Shown here in pieces: positions 16,757 to 25,181 of a DNA stretch of 64,000 nucleotides. Position 1 is the first letter of the stretch. The number at the start of each line of letters is the position of its first letter. Source of the stretch: Roseovarius azorensis (GTDB taxonomy: Bacteria; Pseudomonadota; Alphaproteobacteria; Rhodobacterales; Rhodobacteraceae); assembly GCF_900109455.1 (NCBI RefSeq), contig NZ_FOAG01000006.1:1-64000 (forward strand). The letters run 5' to 3'. A program made the translations under genes and the position numbers. The notes beneath the pieces are model-generated. The model searched no databases. It saw only the letters and a list, made by a program, of their open reading frames with translations, and was not told the origin of the DNA.

Positions 16757-17416
16757 TCAGGCGTTGGGCAGGATCACGATTTCGACGCGGCGGTTCTGAG
16801 CCTTGCCCGCAGGGGTCAGGTTGGACGCCACCGGCTGATCCTCGCCCCGGCCAAAGGCCCGGATGCGGTTGAACGGCACACCGCCATCCATCAGCACGGA
16901 CGCAACGGCATTGGCGCGGCGTTCCGACAGGGACTGGTTATAGCTGGCCGCGCCGTCACTGTCGGTATGGCCGACCACCTGCACCGTGGTGTTGGGATAT
17001 CTCTGCAGGCTCTGCGCCACCTTGAGCAGGTCGCCGCGCAGACCGGGGGCGACGGTAAAGCTGTCTACCGCGAACAGGATATCCTGCGGCATGGTCAGGA
17101 TCAGGCGGTCGCCGGTGTTGACGATCTGCACATCGTCGTCAAGCTGTTGGCGCAGTTCCGCCTCTTGCCGGTCCAGAGCGCTGCCGATGGCCGCGCCGCC
17201 CGCTGCGCCGATCACGCCGCCGATGATTGCGCCCTTGGCCTTCTTGTCGCTGGCAAGCGCACCGACGCCCGCACCCAGCAGACCGCCCATGACTGCGCCT
17301 TGTTTGGCCTTCTGGTTCGGGTCAGTGCCGTTGACATAAGAGGGATCAGTGCAGGCCGCAGCGAGAAAAAGCGCTGTGACGGAAATGCACATCAGGGGTT
17401 TGCGTGCTCTGGTCAT
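16757..17416 (-). CDS. OmpA-family lipoprotein with glycine-zipper segment
   Basis: 219 aa. The N-terminal signal ends in LFLAAAC, a lipobox-like sequence predicting a lipoprotein. Residues ~38-80 are a glycine-zipper (GAVMGGLLGAGVGAL and GAIIGGVIGAAGGAAIG). The C-terminal OmpA domain (~100-215) contains VVGHTDSDGAASYNQSLSERR and the RRVEI end that bind peptidoglycan. It likely ties the outer membrane to the wall. The start is the ATG of TRARKP with GAGG upstream, preferred over an ATG 15 nt earlier that overlaps the GAGG. Confidence 0.88.
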   Translation of the reverse strand: MTRARKPLMCISVTALFLAAACTDPSYVNGTDPNQKAKQGAVMGGLLGAGVGALASDKKAKGAIIGGVIGAAGGAAIGSALDRQEAELRQQLDDDVQIVNTGDRLILTMPQDILFAVDSFTVAPGLRGDLLKVAQSLQRYPNTTVQVVGHTDSDGAASYNQSLSERRANAVASVLMDGGVPFNRIRAFGRGEDQPVASNLTPAGKAQNRRVEIVILPNA

Positions 17417-17466
17417 GAATATTAGCCTCATTGATTAAACCGTCCCGATGGATCGGGTCTGGGGCG

Positions 17467-17495
17467 ATGATATGCAATAACACTGCCTACCCCAA
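17467..17495 (-). promoter_or_regulatory. Candidate promoter of the OmpA-family gene
   Basis: On the minus strand TTGGGG (17490-17495) and TATCAT (17467-17472) are 17 nt apart, 50 nt before the start codon. The -35 is poor; the call rests on spacing and position. Confidence 0.35.
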
Positions 17496-17543
17496 GGCCA
17501 AACAAGAGAAAAATCCGGCAGGGCGCACGCAGGTTTCCGCCTA

Positions 17544-18380
17544 TCATTCGGCGCGCGCGCTCTCCCAGGCCAGCATCGCACGTTTCACGGGAAGCCCCCA
17601 GTGATAGCCGCCAAGCGCGCCGGATTTGCGCAGCGCCCGGTGGCAGGGGATCAGGAAACTTACGGGATTGCGACCCACCGCCGTGCCCACGGCGCGCACG
17701 GCACGGGGATTGCCGATCGCCTGCGCGATTTCGGAATAGGTCGTGACATGTCCCGAAGGCACCTGCAACAGCGCCTCCCAGACCTTGATCTGGAACGGTG
17801 CGCCGATCATGTGCAGCGCCGCCTCGCCCCGCCCGGCAAAGGCTGAACTGACCCAGTGGGCGATCTTGTCCGGGGCCTCGCGATAGGCGGCGCGGGGCCA
17901 GCGCGCCTGCATGTCGGCAAGGGCGACCGCACGGCCGAACTCTTCGGCAAAGGCCAGACCGCAAAGGCCGCGATCCGTGCCCATGGCCAGCGTCTCGCCA
18001 AAGGGGCTGTCGAACCAGCCATAATGAATCACCAGCCCCGCACCCTGCCTGGCGAATTCGCCGGGACTCATCGCCTCCCACCGCAGAAACAGATCGTGTA
18101 GCCGCCCGCCGCCGGTCAGGCCCGCCGCATCCGCAGCCGCGAGCGTGGTAAAGCGCTGCGCGAGCAGCGTCTTGGCATGTCCAAGCGTCAGATATTGCTG
18201 ATAGCGCTTGGGCGATACCCCGACCCAGGCGGAAAAGAGCCGCTGGAAATGCGCGGCGCTCATGCCCATCTCGCGCGCCAGTTGATCCAGCGGCAGCGCC
18301 TCGCCTCCAGCGTCGATCAGGTCGATGGCGCGGCGCATGACGTTGTAATGATAGCTGCGTTCAGGGGGCATGTTCATCAT
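17544..18380 (-). CDS. Ada-like O6-methylguanine-DNA methyltransferase with AraC-type HTH
   Basis: 278 aa. The N-terminal AraC/Ada-type helix-turn-helix (~10-95) includes MGMSAAHFQRLFSAWVGVSPKRYQQY. The C-terminal methyltransferase (~105-270) has the acceptor Cys-246 in IPCHR. It removes methyl groups from O6-methylguanine by suicidal transfer to that Cys. It lacks the zinc-cysteine N-domain of full Ada, so it is not expected to sense methyl phosphotriesters in the usual way. The start ATG follows GGATC; an upstream GTG would add 15 residues. Divergent from nth, so two DNA-repair genes share a promoter region. Confidence 0.88.
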   Translation of the reverse strand: MMNMPPERSYHYNVMRRAIDLIDAGGEALPLDQLAREMGMSAAHFQRLFSAWVGVSPKRYQQYLTLGHAKTLLAQRFTTLAAADAAGLTGGGRLHDLFLRWEAMSPGEFARQGAGLVIHYGWFDSPFGETLAMGTDRGLCGLAFAEEFGRAVALADMQARWPRAAYREAPDKIAHWVSSAFAGRGEAALHMIGAPFQIKVWEALLQVPSGHVTTYSEIAQAIGNPRAVRAVGTAVGRNPVSFLIPCHRALRKSGALGGYHWGLPVKRAMLAWESARAE

Positions 18381-18475
18381 CGTGATCCTGTCATTGTGAC
18401 CCCAAGATAGGGCGTTTGCGCGCACCCCGCGACCCGAATGTTGCTCATCTTGCCGTTTCCCGGCATAGAACGATC

Positions 18476-19120
18476 ATGGTGCAGCAACTCGACTATCACA
18501 CGATCCGCGCGATCTTTTCCCGCTTTCAGGCGGCAGAGCCCGAACCGAGGGGCGAGTTGGAGCATGTCAATGCCTATACCCTGCTCGTGGCGGTCGCTCT
18601 TTCGGCGCAGGCCACCGATGTCGGCGTCAACCGCGCCACGCGGGCGCTGTTTCAGGTCGCCGACACGCCGCAAAAGATGGTTGATCTGGGCGAGGATGGG
18701 CTGATCGAACATATCAGGACCATCGGCCTCTATCGCAACAAGGCGAAAAACGTGATGAAACTGAGCCGCATCCTGATCGAGGAGCATGGCGGCGAGGTGC
18801 CGAATTCCCGCGCCGCGCTGCAATCGCTGCCCGGTGTGGGGCGCAAGACCGCCAATGTGGTGCTCAACATGTGGTGGCATTACCCGGCGCAGGCGGTGGA
18901 TACGCATATCTTTCGCGTCGGCAACCGCACCGGCATCTGTCCGGGTCGGGACGTGGCGGCGGTCGAGCGCGCCATCGAGGATCACGTGCCCGTCGACTTT
19001 CAGCAGCATGCGCATCACTGGCTGATCCTGCACGGCCGCTATACCTGCAAGGCGCGCAAGCCGATGTGCGGCACCTGCCTGATCCGTGATCTCTGCATAT
19101 TCGAGGACAAGACCCTATGA
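18476..19120 (+). CDS. nth: Endonuclease III
   Basis: Base-excision-repair DNA glycosylase/AP lyase for oxidised pyrimidines (EC 4.2.99.18). 214 aa. The helix-hairpin-helix LPGVGRKTANVVL contains the catalytic Lys; the catalytic Asp lies in VDTHIFRV. The [4Fe-4S] ligands follow the C-x6-C-x2-C-x5-C pattern (CKARKPMCGTCLIRDLC). LSAQATD is also conserved. The start is the ATG of VQQLDY; 20 residues of open frame upstream are discounted. It overlaps the PfkB kinase start by 4 nt. Confidence 0.96.
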   Translation: MVQQLDYHTIRAIFSRFQAAEPEPRGELEHVNAYTLLVAVALSAQATDVGVNRATRALFQVADTPQKMVDLGEDGLIEHIRTIGLYRNKAKNVMKLSRILIEEHGGEVPNSRAALQSLPGVGRKTANVVLNMWWHYPAQAVDTHIFRVGNRTGICPGRDVAAVERAIEDHVPVDFQQHAHHWLILHGRYTCKARKPMCGTCLIRDLCIFEDKTL

Positions 19121-20103
19121 CCAGATACCAGGCCGTCGGCATCGGCAATGCCATCGTGGACGTGATCAGCCAGTGCGACGACGCCTTTCTGACGCGCATG
19201 GGAATCGAAAAGAGCGTTATGCAACTGATCGAGCAGGAGCGCGGCGAATATCTCTATACGCAGATGCAGGCGCGGCGGCAGATGCCCGGTGGTTCGGTCG
19301 CCAATACGATCGCGGGCCTGGGCGCGCTCGGCCTCTCGACCGGGTTCATCGGGCGGGTCAGCGATGACGAACTGGGCCGGTTCTACGCGCAGGCCATGAC
19401 CGATGTTGGCACCGATTTCGTCAACCCGCCGCGCGCCGATGGCGCCCTGCCCACCTCGCGCTCGATGATCTTTGTCACACCCGATGGCGAGCGGTCGATG
19501 AACACCTATCTGGGCATCTCCACCGAACTGGACGAGGGCGACGTGCCCGACGCGGTGGCGGGGCAGGCGGGTATCCTGTTTCTCGAAGGCTATCTTTTCG
19601 ACAAACCCAAGGGCAAGGCGGCCTTTCTGGCTGCGGCAAGGGCCGCGCGGACGGGCGGGGGCAAGGCGGGAATCACACTGTCCGATCCGTTCTGCGTCGA
19701 CCGCCACCGCGACGATTTCCGGCGGCTGGTGCGTGATCTCGACTACGTGATCGGTAACGAGCACGAATGGAAATCGCTCTACCAGACCGAAGATCTGGGG
19801 GCCGCGCTGGAACAGGCGGCGGTCGAGAGCGGCCTGATCGTCTGTACCCGCTCGGGCCATGATGTGGTGCTGGTCGAGGGCGAGGATACCGTGACCGTGC
19901 CGGTGCAGGCGGTCACCCCCGTCGATGCCACCGGAGCGGGCGATCAGTTCGCCGCCGGATTTCTCTACGGGGTTGCCACCGGCCAGCCGCTTGCGGTGGC
20001 CGGGCGCATGGGCTGTATCGCCGCCGCCGAGGTGATCGGCCATTACGGCGCCCGCCCCGAGACGGATGTGAAGGCACTATTTGCCGCGGCAGGCCTGATC
20101 TGA
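19117..20103 (+). CDS. PfkB-family kinase, adenosine-kinase-like
   Basis: 328 aa ribokinase-fold sugar/nucleoside kinase. PfkB signature 1 is GGSVANTIAGLGALG; signature 2 is DATGAGDQFAAGFL with the catalytic Asp. GIGNAIVDV at the N terminus and DPFCVDRHR are typical of the adenosine-kinase subgroup. The substrate is probably adenosine, as released by ahcY, but other sugars cannot be excluded from sequence. Translationally coupled to nth by an ATGA overlap, a pairing common in related bacteria. Confidence 0.87.
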   Translation: MTRYQAVGIGNAIVDVISQCDDAFLTRMGIEKSVMQLIEQERGEYLYTQMQARRQMPGGSVANTIAGLGALGLSTGFIGRVSDDELGRFYAQAMTDVGTDFVNPPRADGALPTSRSMIFVTPDGERSMNTYLGISTELDEGDVPDAVAGQAGILFLEGYLFDKPKGKAAFLAAARAARTGGGKAGITLSDPFCVDRHRDDFRRLVRDLDYVIGNEHEWKSLYQTEDLGAALEQAAVESGLIVCTRSGHDVVLVEGEDTVTVPVQAVTPVDATGAGDQFAAGFLYGVATGQPLAVAGRMGCIAAAEVIGHYGARPETDVKALFAAAGLI

Positions 20104-20133
20104 CCCCGTCGCGCCTGTGGATGGGTTGGATTC

Positions 20134-20322
20134 GGGTATTTACACCAAGAAGAAACAGCAGGTGCGCGCCCGGCTCCGACGTCGGTCGGACCCTTGCCGA
20201 AGCAGGCCGGGACCGGGCGCGGCTTCTCCTTGGGCGGTCATCGGCTCCCCAGCCTGTACCGCGCTGCAGGCATCGCACAGGAAGGTTAAGAAAACCTTGC
20301 TTCTTCTTGGCCGCCAATACCC
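20134..20322. repeat. Intergenic segment bounded by an imperfect inverted repeat
   Basis: GGGTATTTACACCAAGAAGA begins at 20134, and its inverted, slightly altered partner TTCTTCTTGGCCGCCAATAC begins at 20301. The shared arms are GGGTATT and CCAAGAAGAA. Inside is a small hairpin (AAGGTT/AACCTT, 20283-20298). No gene is present. This may be a dispersed non-coding repeat. Confidence 0.55.
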
Positions 20323-20346
20323 TGGGGTGAATTGGCCGAAGGCCAA

Positions 20347-20363
20347 GAGGGGCAACGCCCCTC
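20347..20363. repeat. Short GC hairpin
   Basis: GAGGGGC-AAC-GCCCCTC is a perfect 7-bp stem with a 3-nt loop, 20 nt beyond the stop of the enoyl-CoA hydratase gene. CTCCTGCACCCG follows it and also occurs at 5212-5223. Confidence 0.6.
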
Positions 20364-20382
20364 CTGCACCCGCGGGACCACT

Positions 20383-21159
20383 TCACTTGTCGCGGAACTG
20401 CGCCTCGCGTTTTTCAGCAAAGGCCGCCATGCCTTCTTTCTGGTCCTCGGTGGCGAAGAGCGAGTGAAACACGCGCCGTTCGAACAGAAGCCCCTCGCGC
20501 AGCGTCGTCTCGTAGGAGCGGTTCACCGCCTCCTTGGCCGCCATCACCGAAATCATCGACTTCTCGGCAATCTTCTGCGCGGCGCTCATCGCCTCTTCCA
20601 TCAGCTTCTTGGCGGGGACGACGCGGCTCACCAGCCCCGAGCGTTCGGCCTCTTCGGCATCCATGAAGCGCCCGGTCAGGTTCATGTCCATCGCCTTGGA
20701 CTTGCCGACGAAGCGGGTCAGGCGCTGCGTGCCGCCCAGACCGGCGATCACACCCAGGTTGATTTCGGGTTGGCCGAATTTGGCGGTATCCGAACAGATG
20801 ATGAAATCGCACATCATCGCCAGTTCGCAGCCGCCCCCGAGAGCATAGCCCGAGACGGCGGCGATCATCGGCTTGCGCACCCGACCGATCGCATCGCTGT
20901 CGGCGGTAAAGAGATCCTCGGTGAACACATCGACAAAGCTCTTCTGGCTCATCATCTTGATATCCGCCCCGGCGGCGAATGCCTTTTCCGAGCCGGTCAG
21001 GACGATGCAGCGCACCCTGTCGTTGGTCTGCGCCTCGCCAAGCGCCTCGGCCAGCTCTGACATCAGCTGGTCGTTGAGCGCATTGAGCGCATCGGGGCGG
21101 TTGAGTTTGATGAGGGCGATGTGGTCTTCTATTTCGACGATGATCGTCTCATAGGCCAT
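20383..21159 (-). CDS. Enoyl-CoA hydratase
   Basis: Hydrates 2-enoyl-CoA to 3-hydroxyacyl-CoA (EC 4.2.1.17) in fatty-acid or amino-acid breakdown. 258-aa crotonase fold. The oxyanion-hole segment [11 protein letters not shown] and the block [13 protein letters not shown], with the first catalytic Glu, are present. The second Glu lies in [20 protein letters not shown]. Single gene between a repeat-rich spacer and mutM. Chain-length preference cannot be told from sequence; it resembles short-chain hydratases. Confidence 0.92.
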   Translation of the reverse strand: MAYETIIVEIEDHIALIKLNRPDALNALNDQLMSELAEALGEAQTNDRVRCIVLTGSEKAFAAGADIKMMSQKSFVDVFTEDLFTADSDAIGRVRKPMIAAVSGYALGGGCELAMMCDFIICSDTAKFGQPEINLGVIAGLGGTQRLTRFVGKSKAMDMNLTGRFMDAEEAERSGLVSRVVPAKKLMEEAMSAAQKIAEKSMISVMAAKEAVNRSYETTLREGLLFERRVFHSLFATEDQKEGMAAFAEKREAQFRDK

Positions 21160-21223
21160 GACATCCGCTTTCAGTTGTTTCCATCAGGGATGATTCATTA
21201 TCATTCCTGACGGCCGGTTCAAC

Positions 21224-22075
21224 CTATCTTTGGCATAGCGGGCAATAGAAGCTGGAGCGCCCGGATTGCACGATTCGGGCAATCCGGCCGGTGCAGCCCT
21301 GGGTGTGACAGGCCATGCCCTCGCGCCCGTAGACGTCAAAGCTGTGCTGAAAATAGCCCAGTTCGCCATCCGCCTGCCGGAAATCCCGGAGCGATGACCC
21401 GCCTGCCTCGATCGCCGTGTTCAGCACCGCGCGAATGACCGGCACAAGCGCGGCGACGCGATGCGCCGAGATGTTTCCGGCGCGGCGCCGGGGCGATATG
21501 CGCGCGCGATAGAGCGCCTCGCAGACATATATATTGCCCAGACCGGCCAGGATGCGCTGATCCAGCAGGGCGGATTTTATGGACGTGTTCCGGCCCTTGA
21601 GCCTGGCCACCAGATAGGGTTCGTTGAAGTCATTTCCCAAGGGTTCCGGTCCCAGTCTTGCCAGCAGCGGGTGCGCTTCTGCGTTCGGGGTCGGCATCAG
21701 ATCCATCGCGCCAAAGCGTCTGGGATCGCTGAACGTGATGCGCGCGCCGTTCGCCATGTCCAGCACCACATGGTCGTGCTTTTCAGGTGTCGGGTGGTCA
21801 TGCACGAACCGCCCCAGAGGATCGCCCGAAACCATCATGCGCCCGGACATGCCCAGGTGAATCAGCAGTGTCTCGCCCGAGGCGAGATCGGCGAGGATGT
21901 ATTTTGACCGCCGACGCAGGCCCAGCACCCGCTGTCCGGTCAGCCGGGCGGCCATGCCGGGCGGGAATGGCCGGCGCAGATCGCGGCGGTTGACCTGCGC
22001 CTGAGCGATCACCTGCCCCTCCATCACCGGGGCGAGGCCGCGGCGGACTGTCTCAACCTCGGGCAATTCGGGCAT
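21224..22075 (-). CDS. mutM: Formamidopyrimidine-DNA glycosylase
   Basis: Removes 8-oxoguanine and Fapy lesions and cleaves the abasic site (EC 3.2.2.23). 283 aa. The mature N terminus [13 protein letters not shown] supplies the catalytic Pro and Glu. HLGMSGRM and [10 protein letters not shown] are conserved blocks. The C-terminal zinc finger is C-x4-C-x16-C-x2-C ending CPLCQR. The frame is open far upstream, but that stretch is antisense to ubiE-ubiB; the MPELPEVE start is unambiguous. Divergent from ubiE. Confidence 0.97.
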   Translation of the reverse strand: MPELPEVETVRRGLAPVMEGQVIAQAQVNRRDLRRPFPPGMAARLTGQRVLGLRRRSKYILADLASGETLLIHLGMSGRMMVSGDPLGRFVHDHPTPEKHDHVVLDMANGARITFSDPRRFGAMDLMPTPNAEAHPLLARLGPEPLGNDFNEPYLVARLKGRNTSIKSALLDQRILAGLGNIYVCEALYRARISPRRRAGNISAHRVAALVPVIRAVLNTAIEAGGSSLRDFRQADGELGYFQHSFDVYGREGMACHTQGCTGRIARIVQSGRSSFYCPLCQR

Positions 22076-22162
22076 ATTGGTCCGGTTCCTGCAATCGGGG
22101 CGCATTGTATCCCGCCCCATCGGCCCTATAAGAAGAGCGAGATGCAAGGAACGGCAAGACCC

Positions 22163-22906
22163 ATGAGCGAGAAAACCACACATTTCGGATTTCAGGAAGT
22201 GCCCGAGTCGGAAAAGGCGGGGCGCGTGCGCGGGGTCTTTGGCAGCGTGGCTAGCAGATACGACGTGATGAACGACGCGATGAGCATGGGCATTCATCGC
22301 ATCTGGAAGGATGCGATGATGGACTGGCTCGCGCCGCGCCGCGGTCAGAGGCTTCTGGATGTGGCGGGTGGGACCGGGGATATCAGTTTTCGGTTTCTCA
22401 AGCGCGCAGGGTATGGCCACGCCACTGTTCTGGACCTGACAGAGCCGATGCTGGTCGAGGGGCGCAAGCGCGCCGAGGCCGAGGCGCTGGCATCGAGCCT
22501 TGACTGGGTGGTGGGCGATGCGATGGCGCTGCCGTTCGAGGACAACACGTTCGACGTTTACACGATCAGTTTCGGGATCAGGAACGTCACCCGCCCGCAG
22601 GACGCGCTGAACGAGGCGTTTCGCGTGCTCCGACCCGGCGGGCGGCTGATGGTGCTGGAATTCAGCCAGATCCCGAATGACCTGATGCAGAGGGTCTATG
22701 ATCTCTATTCCTTCAACATCATTCCGCGTCTGGGCCAGGTGATCGCCAACGATCGGGACAGCTATCAGTATCTGGTCGAATCGATCCGCCGGTTTCCCGA
22801 TCAGGAGACCTTCTTGCAGATGGTGCGCGAGGCCGGGTTCGGGAATGCCAAATACCGCAATCTGAGCATGGGCATCGCCTGCCTGCATTCGGGTTGGAAA
22901 ATCTGA
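22163..22906 (+). CDS. ubiE: Demethylmenaquinone/2-polyprenyl-6-methoxy-benzoquinol methyltransferase
   Basis: C-methylates the ubiquinone (and menaquinone) ring precursor with SAM (EC 2.1.1.201/2.1.1.163). 247 residues from the ATG of SEKTTHFG, with AAGGAA upstream; an ATG 21 nt earlier is possible. Signatures are [15 protein letters not shown], the SAM loop [31 protein letters not shown] (UbiE family signature) and the C terminus CLHSGWKI. Directly abuts ubiB with no gap, forming a ubiquinone pair. Confidence 0.96.
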   Translation: MSEKTTHFGFQEVPESEKAGRVRGVFGSVASRYDVMNDAMSMGIHRIWKDAMMDWLAPRRGQRLLDVAGGTGDISFRFLKRAGYGHATVLDLTEPMLVEGRKRAEAEALASSLDWVVGDAMALPFEDNTFDVYTISFGIRNVTRPQDALNEAFRVLRPGGRLMVLEFSQIPNDLMQRVYDLYSFNIIPRLGQVIANDRDSYQYLVESIRRFPDQETFLQMVREAGFGNAKYRNLSMGIACLHSGWKI

Positions 22907-24439
22907 ATGCGCGGACCGCACAATATCCTTCGGCTGATCCGTACCGGGGCCACGCTGGAGCGTACGGGCGCCATGGGCCTGATCATGGACGCTTTCGAGG
23001 CGCCGCCCCTGCTGCGCGGCACGATGCGGTTTCTGGCCTGGCCCTTTCAGTGGCTCGGTTACAAGGGGGATCCGGCCAGCCCGCCCGCGCCGCGGGCGCT
23101 GACGGCACTTGGTCCGGCCTATATCAAGTTCGGCCAGATCCTCAGCACCCGCCCCGATCTGGTGGGTGAAGAGCTTGCCACGCAACTGCGGATCCTGCAG
23201 GACAAATTGCCACCCTTTCCGGTGGATGTGGCCAAGCGCTCTGTCGCGCAGGAACTGGGTCAGCCGGTCGAGGCGTTGTTTGACGAATTCAGCGCGCCGG
23301 TCGCCGCCGCATCGATCGCGCAGGTCCACAAGGCGCGCCTGCGCTCGGACGGCTCTGACGTGGCGGTCAAGATCCTGCGCCCCGGCATCGAGCGCGCCTT
23401 TCGACGCGATATCGACGCATTCTATTTTGCCGCCCGGATGATAGAGACGCTGGCCCCCGGTGCGCGGCGTCTGCGCCCGACGGATGTGATCGCGCATTTC
23501 GAGGGCGTGGTGACGGGCGAGCTTGACCTGCGGCTCGAGGCGTCCTCGGCCTCTGAATTCGCGGCCAATACCGGCGGTGATACCGGGTTCAAACTGCCAT
23601 CGGTGCAATGGCATCTGTCGTCGCGGCGGGTGATGACGATGGGCTGGGCGGATGGCGTGCCCCTGGGGGACAATGCGGCGCTCGATGCCGCCGGGCATGA
23701 CCGCGCCGATCTGGGGGAGCGGGTGCTGCAACTCTTTCTCAGCCATGCGCTGCGTGACGGTTATTTCCACGCCGACATGCATCAGGGGAACCTCAAGGTT
23801 GCGGCCAACGGTGATATCATCGCCTATGATTTCGGGATCATGGGGCATATCGACGAATATACCCGGCGCGTCTATGCCGAGATCCTCTACGGATTCATCA
23901 AACGCGATTACCGCCGCGTCGCCGAAGTGCATTTCGAGGCGGGCTATGTGCCCGCCGACCGTGATGTCGATGCCTTCGCGCGGGCACTGCGCGCGGTGGG
24001 CGAGCCGATCTTTGGCATGGATGCCAGCAAGATTTCCATGGGCAGTCTGCTCAGCTATCTTTTCGAGGTGACAGAGCGGTTCGGGATGGAGACGCGCACC
24101 GAACTGATCCTGTTGCAACGCACCATGGTGGTGGTGGAGGGGGTGGCGCGCAGCCTCAATCCGCAGATCAATATCTGGCAGGTCGCCCGGCCCGTCGTCG
24201 AGGATTATATCAAGCAAACGATCGGTCCGCGCGCCGCGCTGCGTGATCTGGGGCGTCTGGCGGCGGTGCTGTCACGCTATGGTCCGCGCCTGCCGGGGCT
24301 GGTCGAAGCGGCGATCATCCGGCAATCCGCGCCGCCGCAGCCTGCGCAGCGCCCTGTCTGGCCTGCGCGTCTGGCCTGGGCAGGACTGGGGGTGCTTGCG
24401 GGGATGGGCGGAATGCTTTTTCTAATGTTCGCCGCGTGA
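22907..24439 (+). CDS. ubiB: Ubiquinone biosynthesis protein UbiB
   Basis: Atypical protein-kinase-like ATPase (UbiB/ADCK family) needed for ubiquinone synthesis, acting at the inner membrane. 510 aa. The family KxGQ motif is present as [13 protein letters not shown], and the alanine-rich loop as [12 protein letters not shown]. Catalytic and metal residues lie in [11 protein letters not shown] and [11 protein letters not shown]. Hydrophobic C-terminal segments (~480-510) provide membrane anchoring. The start codon follows the ubiE stop immediately. Confidence 0.95.
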   Translation: MRGPHNILRLIRTGATLERTGAMGLIMDAFEAPPLLRGTMRFLAWPFQWLGYKGDPASPPAPRALTALGPAYIKFGQILSTRPDLVGEELATQLRILQDKLPPFPVDVAKRSVAQELGQPVEALFDEFSAPVAAASIAQVHKARLRSDGSDVAVKILRPGIERAFRRDIDAFYFAARMIETLAPGARRLRPTDVIAHFEGVVTGELDLRLEASSASEFAANTGGDTGFKLPSVQWHLSSRRVMTMGWADGVPLGDNAALDAAGHDRADLGERVLQLFLSHALRDGYFHADMHQGNLKVAANGDIIAYDFGIMGHIDEYTRRVYAEILYGFIKRDYRRVAEVHFEAGYVPADRDVDAFARALRAVGEPIFGMDASKISMGSLLSYLFEVTERFGMETRTELILLQRTMVVVEGVARSLNPQINIWQVARPVVEDYIKQTIGPRAALRDLGRLAAVLSRYGPRLPGLVEAAIIRQSAPPQPAQRPVWPARLAWAGLGVLAGMGGMLFLMFAA

Positions 24440-24485
24440 GATTGATGTTTGAGTGTCAGGTGCCGCCCGGCTAACCCTCTGCGGT

Positions 24486-25169
24486 TCAGTTTTCAGCAGG
24501 CCGCAGGCCGAGTATCCGGCTGGCGGGGATAATCTCGCCGTTTTCCATCACGACAACAGTCTCACCGTTGTCCAGGCGTGCCTCGGTGATGCGACCATGC
24601 ACCTCGACGTCATGCCGGGCGATCGTTTCACCCTGCGACAGGGAATGCGCCGAGATCCTGTAGGTGCCCTCTGGCAGCGGCAGACCGGCCGTGTCGAGCC
24701 CGGCCCACTCGATCCGACCGGATTGCAGCGGGATTGTCTGTTTCTGCACGATGATGCCCTTTGCGTCGGTGACCACCAGCTGCGCCGCATCGGCCAGCGG
24801 ATCAACCGTCGCGGTCAGGGTGACAGGCTGTCCGCGAAAGGATACCGGCGTCAGGGCGCGCGCCTCAAGGCCGATCCAGCCGGACAGTTGCCCCAGACCC
24901 AGCGTCGCGAGCCGCGACCCCAGACCGACCAACAGATCATTCGTGCGGACCTGCTGTTCTACGGTGGAAAAGGCCGCGAGCTGCACCGCGAAATCCGCCG
25001 ATTCGATCGGGTTGAGCGGATCCTGATTGCGCATCTGCACGGTCAGCATCTTGAGAAAGGTTTCAAAGTCGGAACTGAGCACGCCTTTATTCTGTGGCGG
25101 GGCCGTGTTGGCTGTCGCGGCACGCGAAACGCCGGTGACAGGCGGCGGCGCGGCAGATGTCGTTTCCAT
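24486..25169 (-). CDS. flgD: Flagellar hook assembly (capping) protein
   Basis: Scaffold that caps the growing hook and is discarded. 227 aa. The N-terminal FlgD motif is SDFETFLKMLTVQMRNQDPLNPIESADFAVQLAAFS, of which FLKMLTVQMRNQDPLNP is diagnostic; a FlgD Ig-like/Tudor region follows (~110-200). AAAGGA precedes the ATG. It lies 12 nt after fliK on the same strand, the classic pairing of hook cap and hook ruler. No further flagellar gene follows on this strand. Confidence 0.93.
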   Translation of the reverse strand: METTSAAPPPVTGVSRAATANTAPPQNKGVLSSDFETFLKMLTVQMRNQDPLNPIESADFAVQLAAFSTVEQQVRTNDLLVGLGSRLATLGLGQLSGWIGLEARALTPVSFRGQPVTLTATVDPLADAAQLVVTDAKGIIVQKQTIPLQSGRIEWAGLDTAGLPLPEGTYRISAHSLSQGETIARHDVEVHGRITEARLDNGETVVVMENGEIIPASRILGLRPAEN

Positions 25170-25181
25170 TGGTATTCCTTT

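Noticed and set aside
22076-24217. Upstream extension of the mutM frame to 997 codons
   Set aside because: It is antisense to ubiE and ubiB; MutM must begin at MPELPEVE because the proline is the catalytic residue.
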